DNA of 64,000 bases from Sipunculus nudus (lineage: Eukaryota > Annelida > Sipuncula > Golfingiida > Sipunculidae), in assembly GCA_026874595.1 (NCBI GenBank), contig CM049321.1:15823979-15887978 (forward strand). The letters run 5' to 3'. Position 1 is the first letter of the stretch. Each line of letters begins with the position of its first letter. Positions 36,441 through 49,189 of this stretch are shown piece by piece. The notes beneath the pieces were generated by a model. That model made no database searches, had not been told where the DNA came from, and saw nothing but the letters and a program-made list of their open reading frames with translations. Made by a program: the position numbers and the translations under genes.

Positions 36441-38055
36441 TGGCCCCAGTTGTATATTAATGTTCAGGAGAAAAGGCCCCAGTTGTGTATTAATGTTCAG
36501 GAGAAAAGGCCCTAGTTGTATATTTATGTTCATGAGAAAACGCCAAGTTGTATATTAATGTTTATAAGAATGGGCCCCAGTTGTATATTAATGTTGTTAC
36601 GGGACCTAATATGACCAGATCACGTATGCGTGATGACTTTAAATTTTGTAATGGAGATAAAAAAAATTAGATTCTGTAATACTAGGCAGCGAGAAATGTC
36701 TAGGAGAATGAATAAAGAAGTCAGTGGTTTTTTGTTAACAAATAATTATAATTATTCTTAAAACATCCCTAACATTACAATACACTAAATCAATTCAAAT
36801 ATACAGTAAAACAGCGGTATAACAACAAATCAATACAATCACACAGAAAAATAAACAATGTGCACAGTACCTGGATACCAACACCGTCACAACGATAAGT
36901 TCTTCAAATGTATACTCTCGGAGGATGACAGTCCAGTGTTAAGCTCTTGTAATAATCCAGAAAGTAAACTGAAGTCCAAATGTACAAAATCCAGGAGAAA
37001 CTCTGAGAAAATCTATTATTGCCGCACACATCGGATAAGGTCCCAGAAACTGACACACGCTTCTGCGTCCGTTTGAAATCTCTGCTCTCTCCCCTCGGCT
37101 CTAAAACACAGTCCCTTTATATACTCTTCACCCCAAGCCGAGAATTTTCCACCTCTAGAACATTCGAAGATCTTACACACCATAGTAAACACGCGTTACA
37201 GGAATCATCTATAAGAACATCGCTGTGTGTATCTCTACATACCAGGGTCCATACGTGACTCACGACCAGGAGAGAAAGCCAAAGGCTAACATGACATCGA
37301 GGGTTCAACCAGTGCGGATTTCACTGCAAATGTAACAAACGGCCTGCAGAGGGTGTCACAACACGAGTTACGCCCGTGTCACACAATAAAAAGAGCACCT
37401 GTAACAATGTTAATGAGAAAAGGCCCCAGCTGTGTATTAATGTTCATGAGAAAAGGCCCTAGTTGTATATTAATGTTAATAAGAAAAGGCCCCAGTGGTA
37501 TATTAATGTTCATGGGAAAAGGCCTCAGTTGTATATTAATGTTCATGAGAAAAGGCCCCAGTTGTATATGACTGTTCATGAGAAAAGGCCCCAGTTGTAT
37601 ATTAATGTTCATGAGAAAAGGCCCCAGTTGAATATTAATGTTCAAGAGAAATGGCCCGAGTTGTATATTAATTTTCATGAGAAAATGCCCCAGTTGTATA
37701 TTAATGTTCATAAGAAAATGCCTCAGCTATATATTAATGTTCATGAGAAAATGCCCCAGTTGTATATTAATGTTCATGAGAAAAGGCCCCAGTTGTCTAT
37801 TAATGTTCATAAGAAAATGCCCCAGCTATATATTAATGTTCATGAGAAAATGCCCCAGTTGTATATTAATGTTAATGAGAAAGTGCACCAGATGTATATT
37901 AATGTTCATGAGAAAAATGCCCGAGTTGTATATTAATGTTCATGAGAAAATGCCCGAGTTGTATATTAATGTTCATGAGATAATGCCCCAGTTGTGTATT
38001 AATGTTCATGAGAAAAATGCCCGAGTTGTATATTAATGTTCATGAGAAAAGGTCA
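36440..38055. repeat. 33-bp minisatellite interrupted by an LTR-like insertion
   Basis: The unit is ATGTTCATGAGAAAA followed by GGCCCCAGTTGTATATTA (33 bp). About four to five units lie at 36440-36594 and about twenty at 37407-38050. The 812-bp element at 36595-37406 splits the array. The 33-bp length leaves three frames open (11-residue repeats such as YINVHEKRPQL), which I take as an artefact. Confidence 0.93.
36595..37406. mobile_element. Solo-LTR-like insertion (812 bp) with 4-bp target duplication
   Basis: The element begins TGTTACGGGAC and ends CACCTGTAACA, the TG...CA and inverted TGTTAC/GTAACA termini common to LTRs. It is flanked by ATGT on both sides (36591-36594 and 37407-37410), and removing it restores the minisatellite register. 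A related 5' portion lies at 56250-56630. It has no long protein frame, so it is a solo LTR or another short non-autonomous element. Confidence 0.7.
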
Positions 38056-38699
38056 AAACAACAATAAAAAGGTCAGATAGAGTTCAAGTCAATACTTTCA
38101 ACTTGGCACAACCTGTAAAAGATATTCTCTAATACACCCGTGAGTGTACTTTTATTATCAGTCAGAGGTTAACTGTTGTTATTTTCATATCCACCTGCTG
38201 ATTACGTGTTAATTAATGTAATGGGGTAATTGCGTGTGGTTTAGCTTATCTTATCTGATCATATCAACAAAGTTGATTTATTTTGTTATTATTACTTAAT
38301 TTAGTTAAGCTATGTACATAGAAATATTATAGGTATGTGTATTATGGAGCAGGGATTGTGAACACATAAACATATTTACGTAAATAGATAACTTTAATAT
38401 TAGTATGTAAAGATCATAATCGGCATGTTCTATATGTTGCGACTTAAACGCATATCAAATTTCTGGTGCTACCACCTATGTACTGCCAGGGGTCTCTTGC
38501 CATCTCCCTGTTTGTACAATCAGACATCAGACTGTGTGACCAGTCCTGTGTCCCTGTGATGTAAAATTATCAGTCTGTTGTTTTATATGCTTTATCATGG
38601 TATCCAATTCATGTTATGGGGAAGGTATCACAGTATAAAGTATTGCAAAACAGAGAGCTGGTCTGGCATGAGGTATTGATACATCAGACAATCCAAGAA

Positions 38700-38773
<74 letters not shown>

Positions 38774-39019
38774 TATTGGTTGCTCTGACAAGATTCAGGT
38801 TTGTTATTATGATTCCTCTTAACCTGTGTCATTTGGAAAGCATAACAATAGCAATGGTGAGAGTCTATCAAGATTTCACTTATCTAATTTAGTGCAGATG
38901 AAATATGTAGCCTTGTTTTATCCTCATCTATTAAGACAATGCTGTACTTTTTTAAAGTTTTTTTTATCTGAAGGTAACCGCCTTAATTTTTTAATGCTTT
39001 GATTATTTAAGTATGTGAA
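38056..39019. other. Intergenic DNA with a (TA)n tract
   Basis: A (TA)n run lies at about 38705-38770. The remainder is AT-rich with no recognised gene. Confidence 0.5.
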
Positions 39020-39342
39020 CATCTGCAGAGTTCCATTCCGGTTTCTTACTACGTGACAGGGGCTTATATCTGATTTTTCCTGGTGTCAACCAGGTTCGGT
39101 ATATCATTCCTGCCGGCCCTGGGTGTGTGTGTCATCCCAATTACTGGGTCGTAACACTCAGGAACCCCCAAAAGGTGCACTCGTTTGTGAGTGAAACACA
39201 ACTAACGTTCACAGTCTCCCCATTAAGCCTGCAGAGCGCTTACCCTGTGCGGGGGCCGACCGTGACAAATCTCACCGCCTCGGCTGAGATTCGAACTCAC
39301 GATCTCCCGGCTTTGAGTCCTGTGCCACAGAAGGCGGTCTGA
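39020..39342 (-). repeat. tRNA-derived SINE (family 1), minus-strand copy lacking the A box
   Basis: On the minus strand it matches the element at 8255-8612: CACAGGACTCAAAGC, GGGAGATCG.GAGTTC.AAT, TTTCACTCACAAA, and the tail AATGGAACTCTGCAGATG. The stretch TAGCTCAGAGGTAGAG, the A-box-like part, is missing, so this copy is unlikely to be transcribed by Pol III. Confidence 0.75.
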
Positions 39343-40880
39343 CAATGCTGCAATTCCTGAATTGCCACCATTTGTGGTTATCTAGATAAATGTTACACTC
39401 ATATGGTAAAATATTCATAATTATATTATTAGCAGCTGAACAAGGTGTCTAGGCAGATGTCCTATGATGCCCGACCCTAAATATTCATAATAAAATAAGA
39501 TCTGAAGTGAATGAGTGCAACTGCATAGTCATAAAGGGAGTTTCCATTATAGGTGCCATAGTGTATTCATTATGTGCTTTCATTAATATTCATTTTCCTG
39601 TAATAAATATTCATTATGTGCTGAAATGTTTAATTAGTTGGCCAGTGCTAAATAAATTAGTCTAATGTGTGTTTTTATAATCATCTGCTCTGCCATTTTT
39701 TTGTCATTATATTATTCAAAAGCATATATTTTCCTGATCGTTAATCACCAACAGTTTGTATATTTTCAGTCTTTGTATATACTAATATTATGACAATGGT
39801 ATGATAGATATGGAGGAGCAATAAAGGAATATTTTCTCTGGCTTTGTTTTATTTTACATTTTTACAAATATGGTTTCTGAGAAAAACATGATATATGATG
39901 TCATCTTAGTCAGTTCTTCATTTTATCAATTTTTCACATTTTTCTATCATTGTCTGATGAATTAATATCTTCCGAAATAAACATAATTGGTAAACTTAAA
40001 TCATCCACAGAAACTAAATCTGAAAATTATATGAACAAATCCGGTTTAATTTGCACTACTGAGTATTTATTTCAGTCTTCATTTTGCTGCGAGATTAACC
40101 TTAATTCAGAAACACTTTGTAATATTTTAAAATTTTTATACAAACAGGATTCACATAATATCTATTTTAAATATTAAGTATTCCTGCTATAATTTGAGGA
40201 TTTGGGTGTGGTCTTCAGAAGGGTTATTCTACTCTAAACATACAATAAGCGTCCCCTTGCCACGAAATTCCTCTTCTCATATTTTCAAATAATTCTGTTT
40301 CTTAAATAAGATGTAAGGTAGGTATTTATTTACCTTATTGAAAATTAGGTCATTTTATCGTCTTCTCCACACGGCTGACCGTTAGCAGGGCACAAATCTT
40401 AACCACTCGACCTAGAAACTTTTTAGTGTACATCCAGGGAGGTAAATAAAAATCTCCTTGGAAACCTGAAATAAGGGCAGTGTTGTCGTGTTTTACACAA
40501 TAAATGACAACTTCAGTAATTTAACAAAGTTTAATCCAGGTTAGAGGGACGTATTTCAAGGCTCTATATATTATCATATAAGATGCACATATTGACAGCT
40601 CCAGGAAAATATTTTCCATCGAGTGTTTGGTATTATGTAAAACATCAAATTCAAGAACAACAATTGAAATTTTATTTTATTCCAGAAAAACAGGGGGTTT
40701 AGCATCTCGGTTTTCCACTAACGACTAATTTCTGTAGTGCATCACAGATGTCGTAATCTGCCGATCCATGCACATTCCATCAGCACTGACACTTTCAATC
40801 GCCTCAACCGGCACTAAAAATATGGCTACCACTAGGAAAAAATATTATTAAAAGTCTCCTATCTCTCACCTTCTGAAACC
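39343..40880. other. AT-rich intergenic DNA, nothing recognised
   Basis: Short direct repeats of AATATTCAT(T/A)ATG occur at 39410-39620. No gene is supported. Confidence 0.35.
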
Positions 40881-40889
40881 AATATAATT

Positions 40890-41592
40890 TTCCTCCTACA
40901 TGTTATGCCTAATATTCTCTGCTGCCCTGCATTATTTTATGCCTGCTTAATTTTAACGCCACAAAATGAGCCAACCTTTATCGGAACCGGAAATAGGTCA
41001 CTCTTACCTCCAACAATTGTCTGACCAACATTGCGGGTACACAGACCAACAGAAGTGGTGACGTCATACACAATAAATACCAGTGTAACCTAATATTCTA
41101 ACAATTCACATACGCCACAGTAAATGCTTAACCCTACTAACTGTTAAACTTATCCACTGTAAATATTTAACTTGATACCATGTGATTACTAACAACAGAA
41201 CTGAGGTGTTATAGTCTGTTTACCATTAAATATAAAAATCAAAAGAACCTTTTACTGGAAATGTTTCTTTGAAACCACATATCCCGTAAGTACCAATAAA
41301 TCCTCTCTGAGTCCAAAATCTTTCTCGGCTTACGTTTCGTCTTAGGATAACGCTCTGGCGTAACCCTGATAGCAACACTAATGGTATCATTGACAATTTC
41401 ACTTAAACTAACAGATTCCTCAGTATCTATGGTGTCGTTCACTGGATCTAACTGAGAAACTTGTATAACCGATTTATATTTCAAACTATATGTATTATTA
41501 CCACTATCAGGATTCTTAAAACTTGAAACACAAACACCTCCTGGTTCCGACACAGGAGTAAAATCATGCTCTGCAGAATTATCACTACACAC
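40890..41592 (-). pseudogene. Possible 3' end of a Ty3/Gypsy-type pol frame with LTR fragment
   Basis: A minus-strand frame (41592 to 41239, 117 residues) ends with a basic stretch, YPKTKRKPRKILDSE, of a kind seen at the C-terminus of Gypsy-type integrases. Downstream on that strand (40890-41050) lies a sequence shared with 18320-18440, which could be its LTR. No catalytic core, reverse transcriptase or intact element is present. The call is tentative; the frame could be random. Confidence 0.3.
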
Positions 41593-41708
41593 AATCTGAG
41601 ATTCTTCTGTGTGACACTCATAATAATTGACAATTTGTTCTACATGACGATACCATTATCTCCGGTATCCATCTCTAACTCATATGAAACGGGTCCCACT
41701 CCTTGCAC
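41593..41708. other. Short spacer
   Basis: No feature seen between the pol-like frame and the GC-rich MITE. Confidence 0.3.
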
Positions 41709-42058
41709 TAAAGCCCCAGTCTCATATAAGCACGGATGAACACGGCAGTCCCGAAAAGTGCCGGATCCCGCCGGATCAAGACCCGGGATGATCCGTGCTT
41801 ATTTTGGGGTTTTCTAGTCATCCAACAACACGGCAGCTACAGGGACGAACCCGGGCAAACACGGACCGGACAGTCACGACAGAGCGACGGACCAATACGG
41901 CAGAGACATGGACAGCCCCGGATGAACACGGACCATCCCGCCTGTCAAGGACCAACAGGGATCGCCGCGGACCATCACGGCGGCTACACGGTACACAACC
42001 TGAATAGTGCCGGATGTGATCCGTGTTGATCCGGCACCTATATGGGACTGGGGCTTTA
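41709..42058. mobile_element. GC-rich MITE (350 bp) with TAAAGCCCCAGTC termini
   Basis: The ends are TAAAGCCCCAGTCTCATATA and TATATGGGACTGGGGCTTTA, inverted copies with one mismatch. If the outer TA is the target duplication, the element starts at AAGCCCC. The interior is far more GC-rich than the neighbourhood and is built from repeated ACGGACC, GATCCG and CCGGATC motifs. Overlapping frames on both strands lack domain features. Confidence 0.8.
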
Positions 42059-44565
42059 CAACACCAGGAAGCCACTTCCTTCTCGGTGTGACTAATTCAC
42101 TTATTAAAGTAAAAAAATACGGGGGGGGGGGGGGTGGGTTTCATCTTTGACACATGTGTTCCTTTTTTGTGTAATTGAAAAAGCCGAACGCTCACTGTAG
42201 GCTTATGTCATTGACGAGAGATCTTTCGCTGCTATGTTGTGAAAGGCCTGTCGTGACGATGTGAGGAATAGTATAGCTTCCCTGCACGCAGTTGCCTACA
42301 GTATACTTCTTGACCGAAACCTATTCTAAGTAAGCTGTTCCTTTGGTAAACACATTAGAAATAAACTTGTAGGAGGATTATTCTTTACATACGAAAAGGA
42401 ACCTTGAATAAAGATAATAATTTAATTAGCACTCGATGTGCAAAGATTGTATAAACGGTTATTTTTTTTTTGGGTGTGTTGGTTCATAAAAAGTCATTTG
42501 CTTAATCGAGATATCCATGTGGAGAACAGCACACCTGGAAACACCAATTCCTCATAACGCCCAATCACTCATTTGATAAACAAGAACTTTATTTTGCTTT
42601 ATATTGGGCGATTTTGTTATTCTCAGTCGATGAATTAACGTGTATAAATTGTTCGGAATGAAATATATGTGACACCTTAAATAATAGCGTCTGAAGATTG
42701 TTGAAGATAATAATATTGTTGATTTTCATGATACCATTTGATATTCTATATATAAGCCCAATAGATTAGAGTAATATCGGAAAAGTTACTTATTTTATAC
42801 TGAATTACCATCAAACAAATAAGTAAGGGTGCGGGGGTGGGGGGCTTGGCTCAACTTCCTGAGTTTGCCTTTGTGCTTGTACACTTAAATCACAAGTCTT
42901 ACCTGCAGACGTTTTTGGGAGAAAACCCCCATCAAATGCAAAATCCAGCGCTAGTTTCGGGTATCACGCAAAGAGTCTGTTTCATTTGATCAAAAACAAG
43001 GGGGCGCCACCTGCATCCCTTTTAAATCTGCATCTGACCAATACTTTTTGAGTAGAAAGTCATTAACCATAACAAGGAAGTGTAGAGACCCTTGCATTGG
43101 TGCCGCCTGCCGAGCATTAAATGAACTACAATTAAGTCGCATTTTATTCCCCCGTGATTTCGACAAGCTGGATTCTGGCTCCGGGGACCAATCTACCATT
43201 AAAAAATTGAGAATTGCTATAGTTTTCAAGTTACAGGTTCGGACAGACATATATTCAAACATACATACATAGACATTACACCGACGCACAGACAGGCACA
43301 CCCGGTTGCCATATAACTTTGCCCATCCCTTAGGTGTCAAGGGTAACAATTTAATGTATGATTAATTCTTCCTGAATATTGAACAATTGAAATAAGTATT
43401 GTGGTGGTCCGCTGATGCCGTCAATGTAGGAAGAAGACATCTGAAACCACCGGAGTATACTAAATCACAAATGGAACCAGTTAATTACAGGGGTATTCGT
43501 ATCGGTGATGACTATAACACTCTATTGAGGACATCAAAAGACTTGTATGTGCACGGGATTAGCTGTAGATCGAAAATAACGATTATCAATGGATGCCATT
43601 AACACGACCCTCACATTCCATGAAATGTATTGATCCAAAAAGTAACTATGATAAATGCTCGGCATTCTCTAGAATTCTCATACAGGGGCAGATGTGTGAC
43701 CTTCAATATACAGGCATGGGTATTCGTACATGGACTTTAATAGGAAACCTTGGCCATTTTTAAACAGACCCATCATTGTTGTTGGCTGTCTGAGATTCCA
43801 GCAGCTGTCACCTGATTCATCCTGTAATGAATTTGGCGGTTGATGGAACAGTGGCAACTTGCGACATCTGTCGCTCAATCTTTGTACTATTTTTTTCTCT
43901 GCACCATTGCCGGTATGGGAGTTTTGTGGCAATTTTTTCTGAGTAATATACTTTACGTTAAAAAATAGACTTTATACGTACATGACCAAAACAAAAATAC
44001 AGAAATAATGACATAACGTTAACTGTGGATGAACATTGGTTCCTACCTGTTCCACCGAATCTTGCAAAATAATACTCGTATTGATATATTGCTGCATACT
44101 TAACCATTAATCATGTAATACGATTGAAACCAGTATGCATAAATTACATAGAGCGCACATTTCTTCAGCCAGCGAATAAAAGAAAGGGAAAAAGTTTATC
44201 CATATCAATACCCAGTTTTTGAAAATGAGTGAGACAGTTTTATATTGTACAATAACCTGTATGACCATTTGCAATCAAAAAACGTCACTTCCGATCCAGG
44301 ACCTATCAGTTTCACTCTGCGCAGCAGTTGCGTCAAAATTCCACCTCCAAACCCACACTTTTTGGCAAGGGATTAATGTAATCACCCCCCCCCCCCCCAT
44401 CCTCACACTATTCAGAGAATATTTATATAATGCAAATGAAATAGAGTTTATTATGAAATATATCTAAACCTGGTTTAGATACTGGAAACATAATACTTTA
44501 TTTTCCAAAACTTTATACTTATTGTAATATATTTGAAATGTGAATATGCATATATATTTAAAATA

Positions 44566-44617
<52 letters not shown>

Positions 44618-47600
44618 AGAGGGTGTGTTAGTGTCATCCCCCCCCCCCCCCTCCCCATCCTGGAAGATAAATTGACGACAATGCTGCGCAAATCGTATGC
44701 ACAAGCGTTCGGAGTAGAAACGACCTCTGGCGGAAGCGTACGAAGAGTCCGAAACTGGAGGACATTTTTTAACAGGGTTTAGGGCACAGATGGCGAAAAA
44801 GTGCAGTTACCAAACTTTATGTCAGCCGATCCTGATATAAGCTGACAGGAAGCATTAAAAAACTTCCATGAACTGTGTGTTTAATGTTTTTTTATGAGAA
44901 ACTGTAAAGCTGTTTATGGTTCCATCCCCCTCCCTCTGTTTCCTAATTTGCGGTACGATACTTCTTTCCCAGTGTATTGAGAGACCGGTATCTTACGCAG
45001 TCACCAACTCTTGAGTTCAAATGCCATTGATTAAACCATGGAGTTTTAGAAAGGCGGGAACACTCCCCGGCTCATGGTAGGTTCGATGTTACTTGCGAAA
45101 TCTGATAAGAAACCTCGTACCTTGGTGTAAAACCGGCTTGCGGTGATGCTGGAACCATACCAGGGCATTCCGCAGGCACACCGATCGGGGTTACGTATAA
45201 GGGCAAAATGAATCTGTTCTATTAATTACACACTGACTGACAATAGATTCTTACATCAATTTTATTCACACCGTTTAAACTTCGTTGACATATTTTGACT
45301 AAAATTTAGCGATATACATAGGTTAAATTTACAATAACATTAAAATCATGACGTAATTGTCGGCGAGCGATATTAGGGGTATTTAATCTAATTGATAAAA
45401 CAGGCTAGCCAGCACTGCCTGTCTGAACCCCCTTATCCCCACATTACCCATGCAAATGCTGAAATCGCCAAACTACCTTGTCTTAAAATGTCTAAAATCT
45501 ATATTCAAATAACTTTTAGCTCCAATGATATATTCATATTTGGAATTCTTAGAATCCCTCTATACATTTAATATATATATATATATATAAATAGTTTTTT
45601 GTTGTTGTTGATATTAACATTTTAGATTTAAATCTAAATTTTACGGTTTTTTTTACAAAATATGCGATATATCTTGCAAAAGTGTATTAAAGAACGTGAT
45701 CTTCTACAATGATAAAAAATCATGTATCTAAAAGTCCAAATATGATCATTCTTTCTTCCGATATTTTATTTATGAAAATTTTAGAAAGATGAACAAATAA
45801 TTGTTTATTAAAATTGCCAGTAACTGACTCATATAAAAGCAACTGTCGGACTTGAGTGCCACAGTATCACTACCGTCAGATGCTTAAACTGGCCCATTCC
45901 GAGATATGACGTGTATTATTAATGATATAAATAAACCAAAAAGCGCCGATCCCACATTGCACAGGCAGTCCGTTATGTTTATATCCAGGGGTTTATGACA
46001 TGCGGTCCTGACAAAATGGCCGCCGGTCACTACCCAAACACGTCCAAAAAGGACACCTGGGACCAAATCAGATGCACCAAAGTTTTGCAAATGACATAAT
46101 ATTCTTTAAATTTTCTATCACCGCAAATAAGTGACCTCTCAACTGCTGAACCTTTACAGTCAACCCGTCAAGTCACGTGATTGTTATTGTTTGTCAACAT
46201 GGGCACGTATGCCGAATCCACTAATAGATAGAAGATAAACAAGTTGATATAACCGTCACAGGGGCGACTTAAGAACCTTTGTAGCAGATATTATACTTAA
46301 ATGTACGCAGAGAAAGCCAGAAATCACATAAATTCTAGGATTAAGACAGGTGTAAAGCCGGGTTTAAGATACTGGAGACAGAAGACTTTCTACATTATCT
46401 GTATTAATTCATTTAGTTTCTATTTTAAAGCTCAGTCGCTTTCTTTGATACTTCCAACTTGTAAACTTACTTTTTGCCGGAAAGAACAAACTATCAATCA
46501 CCATCATGTACTGAATTAGCTTTTTATTTGCAAAATAAAATATATAGCGATATTGAACACGAAATATAAAATCCCATTTTTTACATACACCACGCACATA
46601 AATACATATTTATATACAGAATGTGTGTGTTTGTGTATATGGTTAGATATAATATGTTTGTCAAACATCAACAGTACACGTTATATGATAACAAATTTCA
46701 AGTGGTCTTCCACGGTTCACCCAGATTTTACTGGTCCAACAGTAGGCCAGAAGACTGCACCAGCCACGTAAGTAACAGACAAAAATTAAATGACTTGTCA
46801 AACCCCCAATCGGAAAACTAAACAAACTGCAAGTTCTGTAACGATAAGTTTAAAACTTTTCCCTTAACATTATCTCTCGGCTACCACTTTGGGTGCGACT
46901 GAATAAACGTGCAATACGATAGCGGTGTACCCGACATTTCGACATGCGCCTGTGAAACGGGTATTTTATTTGTAGGCAAAATGTAAATCTGTGTAATCTA
47001 ATTACCGGTCCGGATATTTAGTCCGCTTCCTATTGCTAACAAACGCAAACACACTACCGTGTTTTTGTCGACATCTTCATTGCCGGGTCTTGTGATAATA
47101 TTTGAATATGCATCTACATTCAAATGACCGAAACTACGAACGAAATGACTGAAATTTTATATTGAAGGCGTTTTTAAGCCCATTACTTTTTTCGGGGTGG
47201 GGGGGGGGGGGTAAATTTACACTAAAAATAAGCAGTCTAGCTTGTTAACAGTAAAATAAGTTAATATGACGGTTGGAGTAGGATCATCTAGTGCTTATTA
47301 TATCGCCCCCCCACCCCTCATTGTGGAAAACCTGTGGACAGCATTTTTTTAATTAATTACTGATGGTGATCTAGATTACCTTCAAAAGTTAATGGATTAT
47401 TCCTCGGCCGTTTTCCTACCCCCCCCCCCCCCCTCCTCCTCCCCCGTGCAAAATTTCTTAAATATCTGTTGACAACTGTTCTCGTAAATTTGCGAACAGA
47501 CAAGCCGGAATTAAAGAATATTATACCCCTCGCTCCCTGGAAAATAATTAGAAAGGTCATGCTATTTCGTAATTTTACAGGGGACATACACATAGGTAAC

Positions 47601-49023
47601 CGTCTAACACCAGTAATAAGTCCATTTGTTGGTGACGTCAACCTTACGTGTAATTTGACATTATCTCCCACGCTTTTCCGTGGTATTTGCGTCAAATGTA
47701 ACAGGTCTGTGCCAGCAAGGTAAAGTTGCTGCTCCTCTTTAATAAGAAAAGAAAACCTGTCTACTCCAGAAACACGGAGCATTTGATGACAGTGGTTTGG
47801 CATACTGGTATATAAACTGGCTACACCATGGTTATACATTTAACATTTAAGTAAGATGGACAAATCACGCTGAGATAGTCGACAGACAACTAACACGTCT
47901 TAGATGTATAATTTTTGGAGAGGTTGGTTATGACTTTTGGATGATGTTGGTTTGGTATGTTGCACATCCGTTAGCTCCCAACGGCAACGCAACAGTACTT
48001 TTTGTTTTAATTTTTTTTTCATATTATATAAGACTGTTGCGTTCGTTAAAATGCAATGGAGGAGTCCTTGATAACGGGCTACTTGTTCGTGTGACCTGTC
48101 TTACACATGTGACGCTAGTGTTGTACAAGTACAGTTTTGTATATTTCATGTGTGTCATATCCCTCGACTGTGGACAGAGGTACTGGTGGACATAAAGGCA
48201 ATTATGCAGAGCCCAGCCATCTTCCAGAGGTCAATTCCACTAAGTCCCGACCTCTTCCGGTTTGGAATTGTTGGGATGGCCGGGGCTACTTGTCTCAACT
48301 TTTAAACACTAAATCTGTTACATCTCAAGGAAACACCTTACGTTTACATTACATATGCCAATGCTTGCAAAAAAATATTACTTATTCCCTGAAATCTTTA
48401 ACACAAAAACGCCTATGTTTATGTAACTTTTCTTTAAAATAATTTGAACGGACTACATTGCACTCTTTGCTATAGCTTTATACCTACACCGCTCGTGTGT
48501 GTCTATTTAGACACCCTGTTGCACTGTAGGGCTTGGATTTCGATGCCATAAAACCCTAAGCAGAGGAGTCGTACTACTAATTGTTTGTCCGATCACATGA
48601 CCTTTTTTTCATTTGTAGTTCTATGATCATTTGTGTAAAAAACACGGGAGCTAAATAATATATTAAACATATAATCTTTGTATTTCTCTAAGGTAAAGCT
48701 TTTCATGTCTACATTCATAAAAGAAATTCTTTCAAACAGGGCAGAACTACCATCTCTCCACGAACCTAAGATAAGTTCTGCCCACTTCACGTTCAGTCAT
48801 TCGCTGGAAACATTAACGTTTTATAAAAAAAAAATCAAACATATGACCGTGCATGATGTGTTGTTACCAGCTCTTTGGAGCTGTGTCTTATTTTCTTGAC
48901 CAGCATATGTGAATAAAGATCGGTCTCACAAAGCCGACAGCCGTATTGTCTCAACCGTTTGGTTGATTTCAGGACTTCAGAGCATGGTACATGTTGTCGC
49001 CTGTTCAGTTGGTATTTTAAGAA
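42059..49023. other. 7-kb intergenic stretch without a supported gene
   Basis: It contains poly-G/C runs (about 42121-42136, 44386-44398, 44637-44652, 47197-47212, 47420-47434), a (TA)n(TG)n tract (44571-44617) and AT-rich DNA. The longest frame (minus strand, 47839-47357, 160 residues) crosses a poly-C run and shows no recognisable domain. A stretch at 46640-46768 with a strong GTAAGT donor is discussed in the findings. Confidence 0.45.
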
Positions 49024-49189
49024 GCGGATCCAGGAGGTCCGGAATCCCCCTTTTCAGCTGCGGCAACCTTTATTTATTCGTTTCAGACCAGTTTTGGCGA
49101 CCTAGACCCCCGTGACCCTCGCGGTTTTTAGGTTTTCTCATTAGTCCTTTTCGGTTGGACCCCTCCTTTTCCTAAATCCTGGATCCGCC
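49024..49189. mobile_element. Short MITE with GCGGATCCAGGA termini (166 bp)
   Basis: The ends GCGGATCCAGGA and TCCTGGATCCGC are perfect 12-bp inverted repeats, followed inward by looser complementarity. The right half matches the MITE fragments at 23105-23174 and 24585-24650. Confidence 0.75.

Noticed and set aside
37353-38036. Frames with 11-residue repeats (YINVHEK, MFMRKGPSC)
   Set aside because: They follow the 33-bp minisatellite in all three frames; no unique domain.
41736-42075. Three overlapping frames in GC-rich DNA
   Set aside because: They lie inside the inverted-repeat MITE; absence of stops is explained by GC content.
47357-47839. 160-residue minus-strand frame
   Set aside because: It crosses a poly-C run, has no recognisable domain and no splice or promoter context.
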